This document shows positions 25,505 through 38,100 of a DNA stretch of 64,000 bases, in pieces. Positions within the stretch are counted from its first letter, which is position 1; every line of letters begins with the position of its first letter. The position numbers and the translations under genes are program-made. The DNA comes from Sisyra terminalis (Eukaryota > Arthropoda > Insecta > Neuroptera > Sisyridae): contig OY292277.1 in the NCBI GenBank assembly GCA_958496175.1, positions 38,823,050 through 38,887,049 of the forward strand, given 5' to 3'. The notes under the pieces were generated by a model. That model was not told the DNA's origin. It saw only the letters and a list, made by a program, of their open reading frames with translations, and made no database searches.

Positions 25505-25690
25505 AAACGAAATTTTTCTTAAGATTGTTATTTACCATTACTTTATAACTCCCAAGATCCTTAGCGACTTTGGGATAAAAAATCTGTAAATCGAGAAATA
25601 TCGAAAATTTGCTCGATATGAGTTTCGAACCCAACACTTACCAGTTTTGGAGCAACCTTAACCACTCCGACACTAGTAGGCTAATTTTTC
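25505..25690 (-). repeat. tRNA-derived SINE, copy 6
   Basis: Minus orientation, with an intact box B (TGGGTTCGAAACTCATATCG), AAAACTGGTAAGTG before it, and the common body. Box A is altered (GTCGGAGTGGTTAAGGTTG). Confidence 0.85.
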
Positions 25691-27482
25691 GTATTTAATT
25701 TTAATAATTTTTCTTGTACATACATCTATTTTATTATTAAATGCAACTCTCCTAATATACGAAGTCATAAGATCTCCGGATTTTTAGAAGTTTAGCGTTG
25801 GTTTCTGAACAAGGAAGTGTTAAATTTTATATATTGCTAAGGGAAATATAGAAATGTATAGTAAAGTAGTAAAACGAAGGATACGAACAACTTTCTTAGT
25901 TCGACAATTAAAAATTTCACGAAAAATATATGATTTAAGCAATATAGTAGCCATTTATTAGCTCGTTGTCTTCTAGTATTGCATAATTATCATGATGATA
26001 AAATTTTTTTTCAATGGAATAGAAAGTTGCTAAATTCGGGAACAAATATCTATTTTCCAATATAAACTAGGATCTTCTAGTTATATATACAACTTGTATA
26101 ACTATTACATGTTGACTATTACATGCAAATTGTTTGAACACATCAGTGACCAATAGTATACAAATGACGTAAGTTACCAAATTCCTTTAGCACTCCTTTT
26201 TATATTTTGTATAGTTTTTACTGAAAAATTCCCATTTTATTTTTTGGCAGGTTGAAAAAATTTGATACTTAAAGCAATTATGAATTTAAGAAGTAAAGTA
26301 AATGCTTATAAATTATTTTCAGAAGACCTCTAAAAATTTTACAAGGAACTTGTAAGAGTGTTGATTTAAAGGTTGAACGTGGCTGCATTCCAGCGAAACC
26401 CCCTAAAGCACAATATTCAAATTGAAAATAATTCGAAGAGAAAACATTGGGGTCATCTGAACGATTTAAAAACAATTTTCAATTCTATACGTCTTTCATT
26501 TTTGATTTGTAATTTAATGAGAATAAAATGATCAAATTTTGGTTCCGCTTTATTTTTTACGGATTAGTCTCTTACAAAAATCACGAAAATATTGACTAAT
26601 TACATTGAAATAATGCTTGAGAAAATCTGTTGTTGGTGTTAAATGAAATTAATCAAGCTTGGAGGTTATTATGTGCGATACGAATGCGAACAGGTGAAAC
26701 TATTTCAATGTTGCGATATCGATCTCGACTGATGGAAATAGACCAGTATTATTTATGTTTTTCAAATTGATTGTAAATTGTTTAAGTCATATAATGTGAT
26801 TCAAGCGTTTGATTAAGTAATAACGGCTTTAACGTTTTCTTTTCGTAATCAATTGGAATTTCTTCACGGTTCAAAATTTTAAGCCAAAGATAACCTTTAT
26901 TTCAACAACCGAAAAATAGTCTTCTTCTCATAAATTTTTTACTAAACTCATCAATCGGAATTTTATCGACAAACATTCCCTTTAATTATATCTCTAGTCA
27001 CTACATTAATCGAAAGCATCTTCTTTGATTATTAAACGCTATTGATTTAAATAAATTATGGTTTACTTTCTTTTTGTTGAAAACTGAACATTTTTTTTAA
27101 ATTGAGTAGAATATTGGTTTTTTCACTTTCTCGCATCAACGTGGTCGTCTTCTATGATGGTATGATTTATTTTTCCGTTCTAAAACAATGCGCGTGTTTT
27201 AAATATGTGTGGTATTCGTTTTCAAAATCTATTGAGAAGAAATATATTTCTTTTCATAGTTTTTTGAGCGGTTTTAATTGGCTTCAATCTATTTATTCTC
27301 GCACGTTCGTCTTATTATCTGTGCTCACTTATATTGTTATGCAATAACTTATGAAGTCTCGACATGTAGGTATGATTTAAGAGTAATCACTTTTGGTTTG
27401 AAAGAAAGAAAGAAAGTAACATACATTACAAAGAATTGAAGTTAATCTAATTTTTGAAACTTATATAAGAACTATTATTGTT

Positions 27483-28030
27483 AAGTCAATACTACAAAAA
27501 AAAAAAAAAGAAAAAATGTAAGAAAGAGGATATTGCCAAAATCGATTATTTATTTAACAATTTTTATAGTTAAGATACAATTCAATTCATAGACCATATT
27601 TTCAACGACAATTGGAAACGTAATTTAAATTATTGTGCAACAATTTGCACAACAAATATTCTAGAACATAAATCTTGATCTAACTTATTTGGGCATAATT
27701 CTTAATGTTAAATCTACATGTAAGAGTTTGGGATTATACACTTTTGAAAATTTTTGTATTCATAGTCTGTGGGAGCTACGGCTTTCGCATTAAATAAACT
27801 TACCAAGCTATACTCAGAGCCATCCAAAAAAAGTATCATAGATACTTTAAAGTATCTAAGATACTGTTTCTTAGATATTTTATTTTTTACCAAAAAATAA
27901 CTTGTATCATAGATACTTCTGATCAAAAGAACTGTATCATGTATCTGAAGAGTATCTTAGATACCAAAAACCAACTTAAATACCGAGAGATTAAGTACAT
28001 AATTTTACTTATTTTTTGCTCTATAAGATT
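27483..28030. repeat. Dispersed repeat, copy B
   Basis: The second copy of the element at 21228-21693, with an extra segment near 27530-27580. It is not interrupted by a SINE, unlike the region right of copy A. Confidence 0.85.
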
Positions 28031-28404
28031 ATAGAAATGGTTTTCAATTTTCCATTTATACATCCCGATTCTCAGAATCAAGAAATGATCATAAAATTTT
28101 ATACTATATGCAAGCAACAGATTTTTGCCCGAATTCTAAAAAATTATAGCAAACCAATTATGTAGTTGTTTTTATTTAAATGACTTAATAATTTTACACT
28201 GAAAAAATGGCCGCAAAATAATGAAATTGGAAAAAAATTGAATTCGTTGGTATAATGTTCCATTCTAAGTTGCTCTTCCAGTTTTCCAAAAGCTATCGTA
28301 ACTGTATTTCTAATATCAAAATAAATCGTGACATTATTAAAACTATAGATCCAATATATCCAATATAGATCCATGATTATTAAAGTAACGAACAATGGAG
28401 ATTA

Positions 28405-28450
28405 TCTGGCAATCAAAATACGTATCTGGATAATATATCATAACAAATTT
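28405..28450. repeat. Fragment of the palindromic element
   Basis: TCTGGCAATCAAAATACGTA followed by TCTGGATAATAT matches one inner arm of the element at 12020-12436 (TTGGCAATCGAAAAACGTAT). Confidence 0.65.
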
Positions 28451-28967
28451 TCTTTAACTTTGGAATTATTTATATTTAAGGTTAACTTTTTATAAATAAT
28501 ATTATATTTCAAAAAAAATGACTAGTATTATATATTTTAATGGGACCAGAAAGTAATATCATTTCTGAAACTATAGCCATTAAATTATCCATTATCGGCT
28601 TATAAATTATTTCAAAGTTGTACTTATTATATTTTATGATAAGAGTGACTTAATAAAAAATTAAACTCAAAAAAAGGGAAAAAATAGAATTTTTATTCTG
28701 AAATTCATAATGCAATAGTTAGACAAATGCTTGCTCCTTTATTATATCGTTAATACAATATATTCACTGTTTAAAGTCGGTAAAAAATGTATTTTCATTT
28801 TAATTATTTAGAGCCTTGCTTAGCATATTTAAATGTGTGAAAAATGTGTGAGAATTACTATGATTTCAAAATCAGAAAAACTATCCAAAATGTTTTGTCA
28901 TTTTTTTTTTGGAATAAGCAGTAGCAGGCCTTCATTAAATTATCAAATACAGAAGAATACAACTTAC

Positions 28968-29242
28968 CTAACAGCAGCACAGTAATGTAAGCTTTCAATT
29001 GGGAAAAACCGGGTAATTTTTTTGTTATTTTCGTCAACATTTTCCAGTAAAACTCCATTTGACCACACTGAAAGCCACGAGTCCAGTCCCCGCGCTCCGG
29101 CTGCACCCTGCTCGGGATACAGTTCCCGAAGGGGTTCTTGTACCCCTTGCAGCCCATCTTTACTGGCTTGGGGCACTGCACTTCCTAACCACAAAACACG
29201 ACACCGACAAATCGGAGTTGACTCATCAGACGACATTTTCAT
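28968..29242 (-). CDS. PTB-domain protein, first coding exon (start of PTB domain)
   Basis: The exon begins with MKMSSDESTPICRCRVLWLG, and an in-frame TAG lies 18 nt upstream of the first ATG. The third residue is also Met, and its ATG has the better context (A at -3), so initiation may be there. CRVLWLGSAV followed by GLQGVQEPLRELYP and LDSWLSVWSNGVLLENV and FFPIESLHYCAAV form the first strand, helix and central strands of a PTB/PID domain. The exon ends TTAG|GTAAGT in phase 2. Joining to the acceptor at 19656 gives ...CAAVR-YVLVPEK, completing the domain across a 9.3-kb intron. Capon, Numb and FAM43 have the same fold, but the sequence is not close enough for me to name a family. Confidence 0.9.
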
Positions 29243-29354
29243 TGAGACTGTCCTTTTCTAAACGTTTCTAAACGGAAAACACAATTTTCACCCCGAATCT
29301 ATTTCTAAAGCCAACTTTTCTCACTCTCTCCAATTCGACGTAATCGTCAGCAGT
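29243..29354 (-). other. 5' UTR part of the PTB gene's first coding exon
   Basis: A strong acceptor (TTTGCTTTTCTTTTCAG) ends at 29355 on the minus strand, and 112 nt with in-frame stops lie between it and the ATG. This implies at least one non-coding exon and a promoter further right, past 29.4 kb. Candidates lie in the complex block at 45.5-46.95 kb, but I could not identify the matching donor. Confidence 0.6.
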
Positions 29355-30599
29355 CTGAAAAGAAAAGCAAATAACGTTAACATAATATGTAATAAATTGT
29401 GTTAATTGTACTGATAAATGGTTATCAAAAATCCAAGGCTAGAACTCTTCACGATCATGCAGTTAATTGCAACAAAATCAAAAAAGAAAATATACTATTA
29501 AGACAAGTGATAGTACATTATGGTATATTAATTTGTTGTATAAAAAAGTTAAAATAAATAATTAAATAACCTTTTTCTCTTAATATAATTATCGTGCAAT
29601 AATTAACTGTGGTATTTAATATGAATTATTTTAATTATCGTGGATTAATCAACGACGAGATATAACAACCATGGAACGAGAAAAAGCGATTTGAGTGTAA
29701 CGTGTATTGAAATTGAAAAAAATATTGGAAATTAGAGAAATTTACGCTATGAATTAATAAATGCCTAAATTAAATTGGAAAACAATTACGGATGATTCGA
29801 ATTCTATGATTTGTAGTTTTATGTCCTTCAACAAAATATTTAAATCGATTTTAATATTATAAAAAATAGGTAACTTGCTATTTTTTTTGAGTATGACTAC
29901 ATAAAATAAATAAGGAGGGTTGTTGTTTAAATTATTTCATATAGTTAAATAATTTCTAATATTCTTTAGAGACTATCAAAAGAGATGTCATTTAAAGCGT
30001 AACTATTTCTTTTATTTCGCAGGTTCTACCATACTTATTATAGTTTTACATGGTATCAAAATAAATTATTTTAATTTTGAGCTTTTCAGAGGATACGTAA
30101 AATTTAGTTAATGATTTTAACCCATTCAACATAAGTTCAAAGTTTTCCATGAAACGATTATAAATAAATGAGTGCCATTTCGATGGATATTATTTATTTT
30201 CATCATTTTAAGTCATTGATAGAAAATAGAAGATAAAGTAGGCTATTTGGGCCTCCAGAAGTCGGCGAAGACTTACATGAAGTCCAGGTGAACGGCAAAT
30301 ATTTTTGGGGAACCGTGATTTGTAAACGGGGGTCCATGATAGTGGATCTCATTACAATAATTTATTTTTAGGGTATTGATTATTCATACTTATTTTAATT
30401 TGGTTTCTTTTAATTTGAATTGCATTAAATAAATTTATATGATAGAACTTAACATTTAGGTATCTTGCTATTTGCTTGAAGATATACGTTAATAATGTTA
30501 GAAATCACGCAAAAACTAATGAATTGGCAGTAATATAAAATTAGCTAAACGTCAGACAAAAAAATTGGGGATTTCTGTTTAAAATGATAAATACTAGAA

Positions 30600-31170
30600 A
30601 AATGTTTAGGGATGCTACAGGCTGACACCCTTGCTCGGAAAAAAATCAATCACTCTTCACAAGCCTACTTAGAGTTACATGATCGGCAGTGAAAAATACC
30701 ATCAACGGATGGGCTTACAAAAACCACTGTATAATATAGAAGAACACTACTGGACAAAAGCATAGTAAAAGGATGATGGGAAAACCATCACAAAAACTAA
30801 CTACTGAAATACTTGGTCTTATAAGAATAATGGTCTTATAATAACCGATCACTATGGAATGAAGAAGCTCGTGCATACAATGTAATTACATGTGGATGAC
30901 CCAAAATGCAGGTTCTGTCAGGAAAAGATGAAACCGCTTCTCACGTTCTATGGGAATATGATGCTCTGAATTAATGAAGAAATGAGAAACTGGGGATAAC
31001 AAGCCTTGGAACCAAAATAATCGGGAAGTCCCTAGTGCGATGAGGGCTAAGGTTCGCCCAGCTGCTTGATCCTAACTAGGTGAAGTAGGAACGTAGGAAG
31101 CACAGTAAGCCCGAAGACTCCAGTATTGAGGCTCAACTAATCTCATCCCAGAAAACCCAACTTAATAAAA
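30600..31170 (+). pseudogene. Non-LTR retrotransposon remnant, C-terminal Pol region
   Basis: Around 30898-30975 the plus strand reads DPKCRFCQEK, then after a one-base shift DETASHVLWEYDAL. This is the C-x2-C ... H-x4-C finger found at the Pol C terminus of R1/Jockey/I-type LINEs, with the last Cys changed to Tyr. KLGITSLGTKIIGKSLVR follows at about 30987-31040, matching the usual downstream segment. Frameshifts and stops make it dead. Confidence 0.7.
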
Positions 31171-32824
31171 AAAAAGAAGATGCTACATTGCTCATAAAAA
31201 ACATCGATATTTTTAAATATGAAACATTGATGAAAAATATTAAAGTTAATGATCGATATACTTGATATATTTATATAAAATATTTCTTAAAACATCGCTC
31301 ATGAAGAATGGTACATCATCGATGTTTTAGATTTCAACGCCAACGTTAAATCATCGATTAAGGACGATATATCGATATTTAAAAAAAATCAATGTATCAT
31401 TTGCATCCCCAATAGTGTTACGTACACTTTTCTCTTTCGATGTAGTATTCTTATTTTTTTTATCAAAAATTAAAATTCTTAGTGTAAAATAAAATTATAA
31501 GTACTACACAGCGTAACTTGTTCCCGTCTACTAGTTCTAGTCTTTATCTACTAGTTCCATAATACATCGAATTTAATGGGAATATAATATTTTCAATACA
31601 TAAATTACAAGTTTTAATGAATAGGCGAAAGAGAACCCATGAAGATAGAACCAGCTGAACAAGACACAAGGCAGTGTTTTGAAACTTTTGAGTTTTGAAA
31701 TCCCATTTCTTTTTATCTCTTTTTCAATTACATTCAACTTTTTAATTGTGATAAAACTGTAAAAATTAATTTGAAAACGATTAAATCCATATGGTTCAAT
31801 AAAAAAGTCAAACACATGACAAACTCCCATAAATTTTAGAAAAATCAGATTTTTTTCTACACAGATACTCAAACTCCATAAGATCTTCAGTATTACGAAA
31901 AATAATTATTATTTTTTTGGTTCAATCTTTAATCCACGTAAAAAATTGATGAAAAATTTGAGAACCATCAAATAAAACCCACACGCAATTCATAATCATC
32001 GAATAACATGAAAATTTGTGCCTCCCAAATTCATCCGTATCCGGTTGTTATATGTAAGTGCCGTTGGTAACGGGGTCACATATTCGCGAAATACTCGAGA
32101 CAAAATTTGGCTGAACTCGAGGGCATCATATTTTAGTTATTGTGCCCAATTTCCTCAATTTTGATAGTTGCCGATTATTATGTATTAAAAATTCGTTTGA
32201 ATTCCAAGTATTAAGTGTCTATTGAATGCATTATTTTCTCATCGAAATGAAGTTTTGTAGTGTTTAAAGTATTATCATTAATGCTATTAATGAAAAAGTT
32301 AATTTCAGAAGAATAAAACATTTTATTGTCTATGTTGTGCTAATAAATCGATAAATGCCGATATATAACAGGTTTTAATTCAACAGATAGTAACTAGGAA
32401 AATTTTTACTTCAGAAATTATTTTGTAGATAGTCTATATAGTAAAAGCTTCTAAAGAATGCAGTTTAAAATGACAGGTATTTATTTCGTATAGTTGGTCT
32501 TTCGAAAAAACCAAAAATTTTCCAAGTGAACTTCCTGGAGTTCTCAAGCAATATAATTTTGAGATTTAAAGATGTTTTGATTTTGATTGTTGAAATTTTG
32601 AAAATTTAACAAAGCCACTCCCAGAATCAACGCTATTTCATCATACGAATATATACGTATATATGCTAATATATAGAGCATTTTGAACAATGACGTCATT
32701 CGTAACCTATCGATAAATGAATTATAATTAAAGGGTTAGATTTAATAATACTTTAAATTAGACAGAAAAACTTTTTTTTACATATTAGCAATCAATACAA
32801 TAACTAATATTATAAGTTAAGCTA

Positions 32825-32965
32825 ATGGTGTCTTAGGCTTGTGAAGGTGTTCCCATTGACGCACCCTTCTGGTTTTATTATCAGGATCTATTTCTACCAG
32901 TTCTTGTAGTAGTTTTTTTAATTTTTTTATCCATTTTGAAGTTCAGTAGAGGGCAGATTTCTGGA
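32825..32965 (-). pseudogene. Possible coding remnant of unknown origin
   Basis: A short frame on the minus strand, bounded by stops, reads WIKKLKKLLQELVEIDPDNK then TRRVRQWEHLHKPKTP. It has protein-like composition, unlike the background. No initiator or splice site is evident. It is probably part of a transposon ORF, but I do not recognise which. Confidence 0.35.
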
Positions 32966-35739
32966 TTGGAATGACTTGACTATTATTCATAGTGCACCTG
33001 CCTTCTCAACCCTTACATTTATTTTATGCGAACTTCTTCTAAAACGTTGTAAGAGTATCGTTTGTTAAGCTTAAGAATTCAAATAAAAATTTAAAATTAA
33101 GCATTAATGCAAAAAAAATCATTAAAATTCAAGGTAAAAATACTATGCAGTATGAAATTAATTGTCACATATTTGAAATTATTTTATTTATTTTTTATGG
33201 GTATATTTATGTCTATATTCAGGGTTTTTTTCCAGAATTTATTAAGCAATATAGTCGCTAACTTTTCATGGAATAGGTATTATCAACCCTATCATATTAA
33301 AATTTTAAATCAAATGGTTATGGTAAATTTCCAAAAAGAAATATCATTAAAATATTATTTTTCCGGAGCCGATTTACCATGCTTATGGCCCCTAGGCCCT
33401 TTGCTAAGAACTTCAATATCCATTTGTTCCACAATTACTTAGATTTACACCTACAAATTAAAAATGAATTAAAATTAACGGTTTAAAACTGCAAAATGAT
33501 ATTTGGCTGAAATATTTATGTGGTCCCACACAATTTTTGTAAATATTATGTGGGGCCCCCATTTCATAGAGTTTAAGAACACTTATATAAACTAAAACCC
33601 GATTTATAAAAATAAATCATTGCAAATGACAGAAGTATGAAACAGGTTAAATAAGGAATAATAAATGAGAACACAATTGCACTTGAATTTTCCGAAGATT
33701 CTAATATAACAATTGCTGAACAATAAATAATTATAGGTCAACAGGAAGTACCCTACAGATTTTGATTTCTTGCGAATGTCAAACTATAAGAAATAAAAAG
33801 TTATAATTTTTAATTGCATGGACTTAGAAATTTAACTTTTCCAGCTTAAAAGGACATTCATTTCAAGCTAATAATCTCACGCATTCTTAATAACAAGTTT
33901 TGATAAATGGAGGAATGAATAGCAAGGTGTTCTTGTAAGGGTTTTTTTTTGAGGTAGGAGACCCTTACAAAATAAATACATATAAGTAGGTAGGTGCCAT
34001 TATTATATTAAAATTTTATTTTCATAAGATAAAATCATCTAAAATTAATCACCCAGGTTTCACCTTTTCTAATATACCACCCGCAATAGACAAGTTATAG
34101 TTATACATTGTTACTCTTTCTATAGAGTGGGTTTAATCCTAAGATTTATTAAGAACCTTTTTTTTCTATCGAAATGGTTAGTATCATTAAGTACTACCCT
34201 TACTTATTTTTATTTGTAAAGTAAAAGATATGTGACCCCGGTAGTAAATTAGTATGAAAAGAATGCTAACGTAAACGCTCCTTTCAAGACTTCTTCGGTG
34301 TAGAACTCAGGTATATTACGATTCAAAATAAAGCATAGATAATTTTGTTTTGTTTCTCTATGTCTTTTTATGTCACACAGAAAATCTCATAATTTCCATG
34401 TTAAGATAATCAAGTTAAAAGAATGCAGTATTAGTCCAAATCTTCACCGTATAAATTTGTAAAGACATATATTTAAAATTTATGAATTTCTTCGATACAC
34501 TTCATTTAAATTACCATTCAAAGATGGAGTGCGACATAAGAGGCTCTGTACGAGTTTCAGGAAAATAAAGTCTCACTGAAATTCGCTTTCTTTTAGAAAT
34601 TTGTTGTGATTCATTTGCTTTAAATTGTCATATTTTTTATCTTGCAATGTAAACTTAACTTTTGTATATCTTCAAGATGTTATACCACCAACGAAAAACA
34701 TAACTTTTTCAATGAAAAAAGTAAAACTATTGCAGTTTAACACCTCCAAGTAAAAGTTTTATGATTAAGTTCCAATTATTAATATGAAAACAACAGTTAT
34801 TGTTGTGAAACTTTAGATAATAACGGGTGTAATTTTTCAATCAAAACAAAATTGGAACCTTGCAAACCTACTTTAATTACATATTTATAAGATAGAAATA
34901 ACTATGTAGGTATAAGAAGTTGTTTATCAATAATTAATATTGCAGCAGTTTTCCAAAGATAAGTATTAAATGCAAATAATATCTGAAAAAAAATTTCAAG
35001 GAAAGCATAAAATAATAATGTTCTATACATTTGTATAGATGTTATTAGACAATATCCAGGACAGTCTCCAAAAGTGGTTTCCAAAAAAGAACCAAGTCTT
35101 GTAACTTCTTAGTAAAGCTGATTTGGTTTTTTGACGTCAGTCTAAGTATTTTTTTGAACAAATTCCTTTGTATATATTATAGCATATCCTGAGAAGCGTT
35201 AATTTGGTCCATTGTTTGAACCTCAATAATTATTAAGATGATTGATACTATGAGTGAACACTGTTAAACAAAAGCGAATACATTAATCTAGTCAAAAGCT
35301 CTTTCACTTCTCCAGAAATTTTCCACTTTGCTTATTGTAAAAACAACAGCAAAGGATCTAAAGTTAGTAGCATAAAACCTATTGAAAAAATTATTGTTTT
35401 TTCTGGAAGAAAATTTATATGATAGAGAAAACTTAAGACAAATTGTGTAAGCATACCAACATCCTGTAAATATCAATTTTTTGTCTACAATATACAAACA
35501 AATTCAACTCTAATAGTTTCAAATAAATTTAGCGACACATTAATATAAGAAGGAGATAACCACTGGTTTTACAACTAATATAAACATGGTTGAAAAGTTA
35601 ATTATTCCTTTGCACATTATCTAGAAAGAAAAAAAGACTTCCATATGTTTCATTAATCAATTTTTTTCTGTTTTCTAATTCCATTTTCCTGCGTGGTTGG
35701 ATTCTTCTCTCCTGTATCGTCTATCCCTGGTAAGGTTCT

Positions 35740-36040
35740 TCAAACTAGGGTGGTTCAATCTTCGTATCAATCAAGGATTTTAATTCTTCTTCTTTTGAAG
35801 GCTTTTCTGTTTTTTCCTCAACAATAAGTATGAATGCTTTTTTTCGCAGAATGTGACCCATCAAATAATTTTTTCTTCTGGTCACCTTATTGATGATAGT
35901 TCTTTCTTCGTTGACTTTTCTTATCAATTCTACTCCATTCCTCTCCAGCACTATAATTCAAAACTCCCCAGATACTTTCTCATTTTCTCAGAGTTCAGGT
36001 TGTCGATTCATAAGCGCTATACTCCGCAAATAGGATTATA
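35740..36040 (-). pseudogene. Non-LTR retrotransposon remnant (reverse transcriptase C-terminal side)
   Basis: The minus-strand frame at 35951-35745 reads VNEERTIINKVTRRKNYLMG then HILRKK, the conserved 'R-R-K-x-W-x-G-H-x-L-R' segment that follows the RT domain in many insect LINEs. Upstream (35940-36040) the matching SEKMRKYLGSFEL and CWRGME pieces appear in other frames, so the copy is frameshifted. Confidence 0.7.
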
Positions 36041-37671
36041 GCAACTTTTTCTTAATTAAAGCTCTAACTTGATAATTATATTATGAGATATTTCTAGCCG
36101 TTGAATACGATTTTCGTCAAAGAAAAAAGGGTCTTTAATTTCACTAGTGGGTGTTCCATCTTAGACAAAAAAATATCCTAAATATTTAAATTGGGACTTA
36201 TTTGTAAAATATGTTTTTGTGTTTATAAAAGAGCACTTCTCTCTCCGATATCTTTATGACTCTTGACTTTTCTATGCTTGTATCTATTTCAAAAACAACT
36301 TACGAAGAATTGTTGAAGAATCACAAAGATGTACGTACCAAACCACCCACAAATAAATGACTAATATTATTTCTGAAAAATCATTAGTTTTACTTAATGG
36401 ATATCATTTAAAATAATTTAAACACGATACTTAATTATTTTTAGCTCATTTTTTCCTAAATATTCCAAAAAATGCGAGGTATGTACCAATTTAAGGAAAA
36501 GTCACATTGAAATCAATTACAATTCACAAATATGCGCCAAACCACATTTTTGTTACAAGTAAAAGTTGATTCATTATAATGTTTAGAAAAAAATCAATCA
36601 ACCCATATTCATGGTCAAAGTTCCGTTCACTCGAACCCAATAAATAAAAATATTTAGACCACTTTTTAATAAAAGAAATTATTTCTATTTCCATTGTTCA
36701 TTTGATTATAAAGTATATTTCTACTGAACGTACAAAATTGGAGGCCATAACAATTTGTCAAAAAGGGTGGAACGACCAATAACGACTATAATAATGATAT
36801 ATTTAATTTGTATTATAATTTTTCCATGTTTTTCGGTTTAGTCAAGTTTAAATAACGTCCAATTACATTAATAATATAATGTATTATCTGTAGACTATAA
36901 AGTAGAGGCTTCGACTACCTTCGTTAGTGGTAGAAATATATTTTAAAAATTCTTTTTCTTTATTATAATAACATATAATTTATATTTATTTCCAATCCAC
37001 ATTTTAAATAAACCTGTACGTGAACGCTTTTCTAGCTCAAACACGAATATTGTAATACATGTATCTATTTATGTATGGGTCTATCCACTTGTATTTCGTA
37101 AATCCTACAGAAAAATATTTCCTTCCATAAATGGTTTTGAAAAACGTAAAAAAAGAAACTGTTCTCGGCTTACAAAAGTCATATGAAGCCGCGATCTGTA
37201 CAAATTAATAATTACAATAACAAGAAAAAAATAAGAAGAAGAAAATTTACCGTTTCTTTAACAAACTTAACAATAACAGCTTTAATATTGGTTGATGCGT
37301 ATCTCGATATTTTATAAATATTTCAGACGATTTATTTATTTTTATTATTTGAAGTAAAAATTAACTGTTTTTTCTCCTTATAACTACCAATGTTGCAAGT
37401 ATACGAACATTGTACATACAATGTACACGTATACAAAAGCAAACAAATTCAAGTTATTAATAAGTTCTCAGATTATTAATTTATTGATACATGAAAGAAA
37501 TCATATAAACGACAGATTTATAAATTTTTCGGCAAAAAGACTTTTTAAATTTATTTTTAAATCACACTTTTACATAAATTATTTGTACGAAATCAATGTT
37601 ACCTACTACCGTATTAGTGAAACTACCAGACTAAATTTTGTTAGTGTAAATTAGCGACATATCAATTATTT

Positions 37672-38100
37672 AGAGCAGTGGTTCCTAACCATATACCCAC
37701 GGACACCAATTCACTGTGAAAAAAATATTTAAGTTATTATACATTTTTTACATGATTATCAAAAATTCCCAACAATAAACTTATTTGGCTCATGTCCCTT
37801 TTATCATGTTTGCCTCGTTTTAGCAATTTAGTCACTACCCTTTTAATGATTTTTCAATGTCAATGGAGTGGTGGGTAATATTTGGTTTTTAAAATAATTT
37901 TTGTGATTTTCCTATTAAATCAATGCTAATATGGTAGAATTAACTCTTTTGTGGCTAAATTTTTACTGTGGGCTGATTTATTCGCGAAATAAATTAAAAC
38001 AAAGTAGAACAAGAAAACGTTGGCAGATATTCACTGATCTAAAAATGACATGAGCCACTTATTACAAAAACAAATATTGTCCACCACTCTATTGACATTC
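37672..38100. mobile_element. Possible hAT-like non-autonomous element
   Basis: The left end AGAGCAGTGGTTCCTAACCA resembles hAT termini of the CAGTGGTTCTCAA type. A weak inverted partner (GTCCACCACTCTA) lies near 38080-38095, and GGCTCATGTC / GACATGAGCC form an internal inverted pair. The ends are poorly matched. Confidence 0.35.

Larger units (their letters stand above)
19657..28967 (-). other. 9.3-kb intron of the PTB gene, repeat-rich
   Basis: The intron sits inside the PTB domain between residues 91 and 92. It contains four of the six SINE copies (20980, 21741, 22047, 25505), both copies of a dispersed repeat (21228-21693 and 27483-28030), a fragment of the palindromic element (28405-28450) and a GAAA microsatellite (about 27400-27416). 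No further exon is visible. Confidence 0.75.

Noticed and set aside
27400..27416. GAAA microsatellite
   Set aside because: Only about four units; ordinary simple repeat.
29022..29271. Plus-strand frames of 70-79 codons
   Set aside because: Antisense shadows of the first PTB exon.
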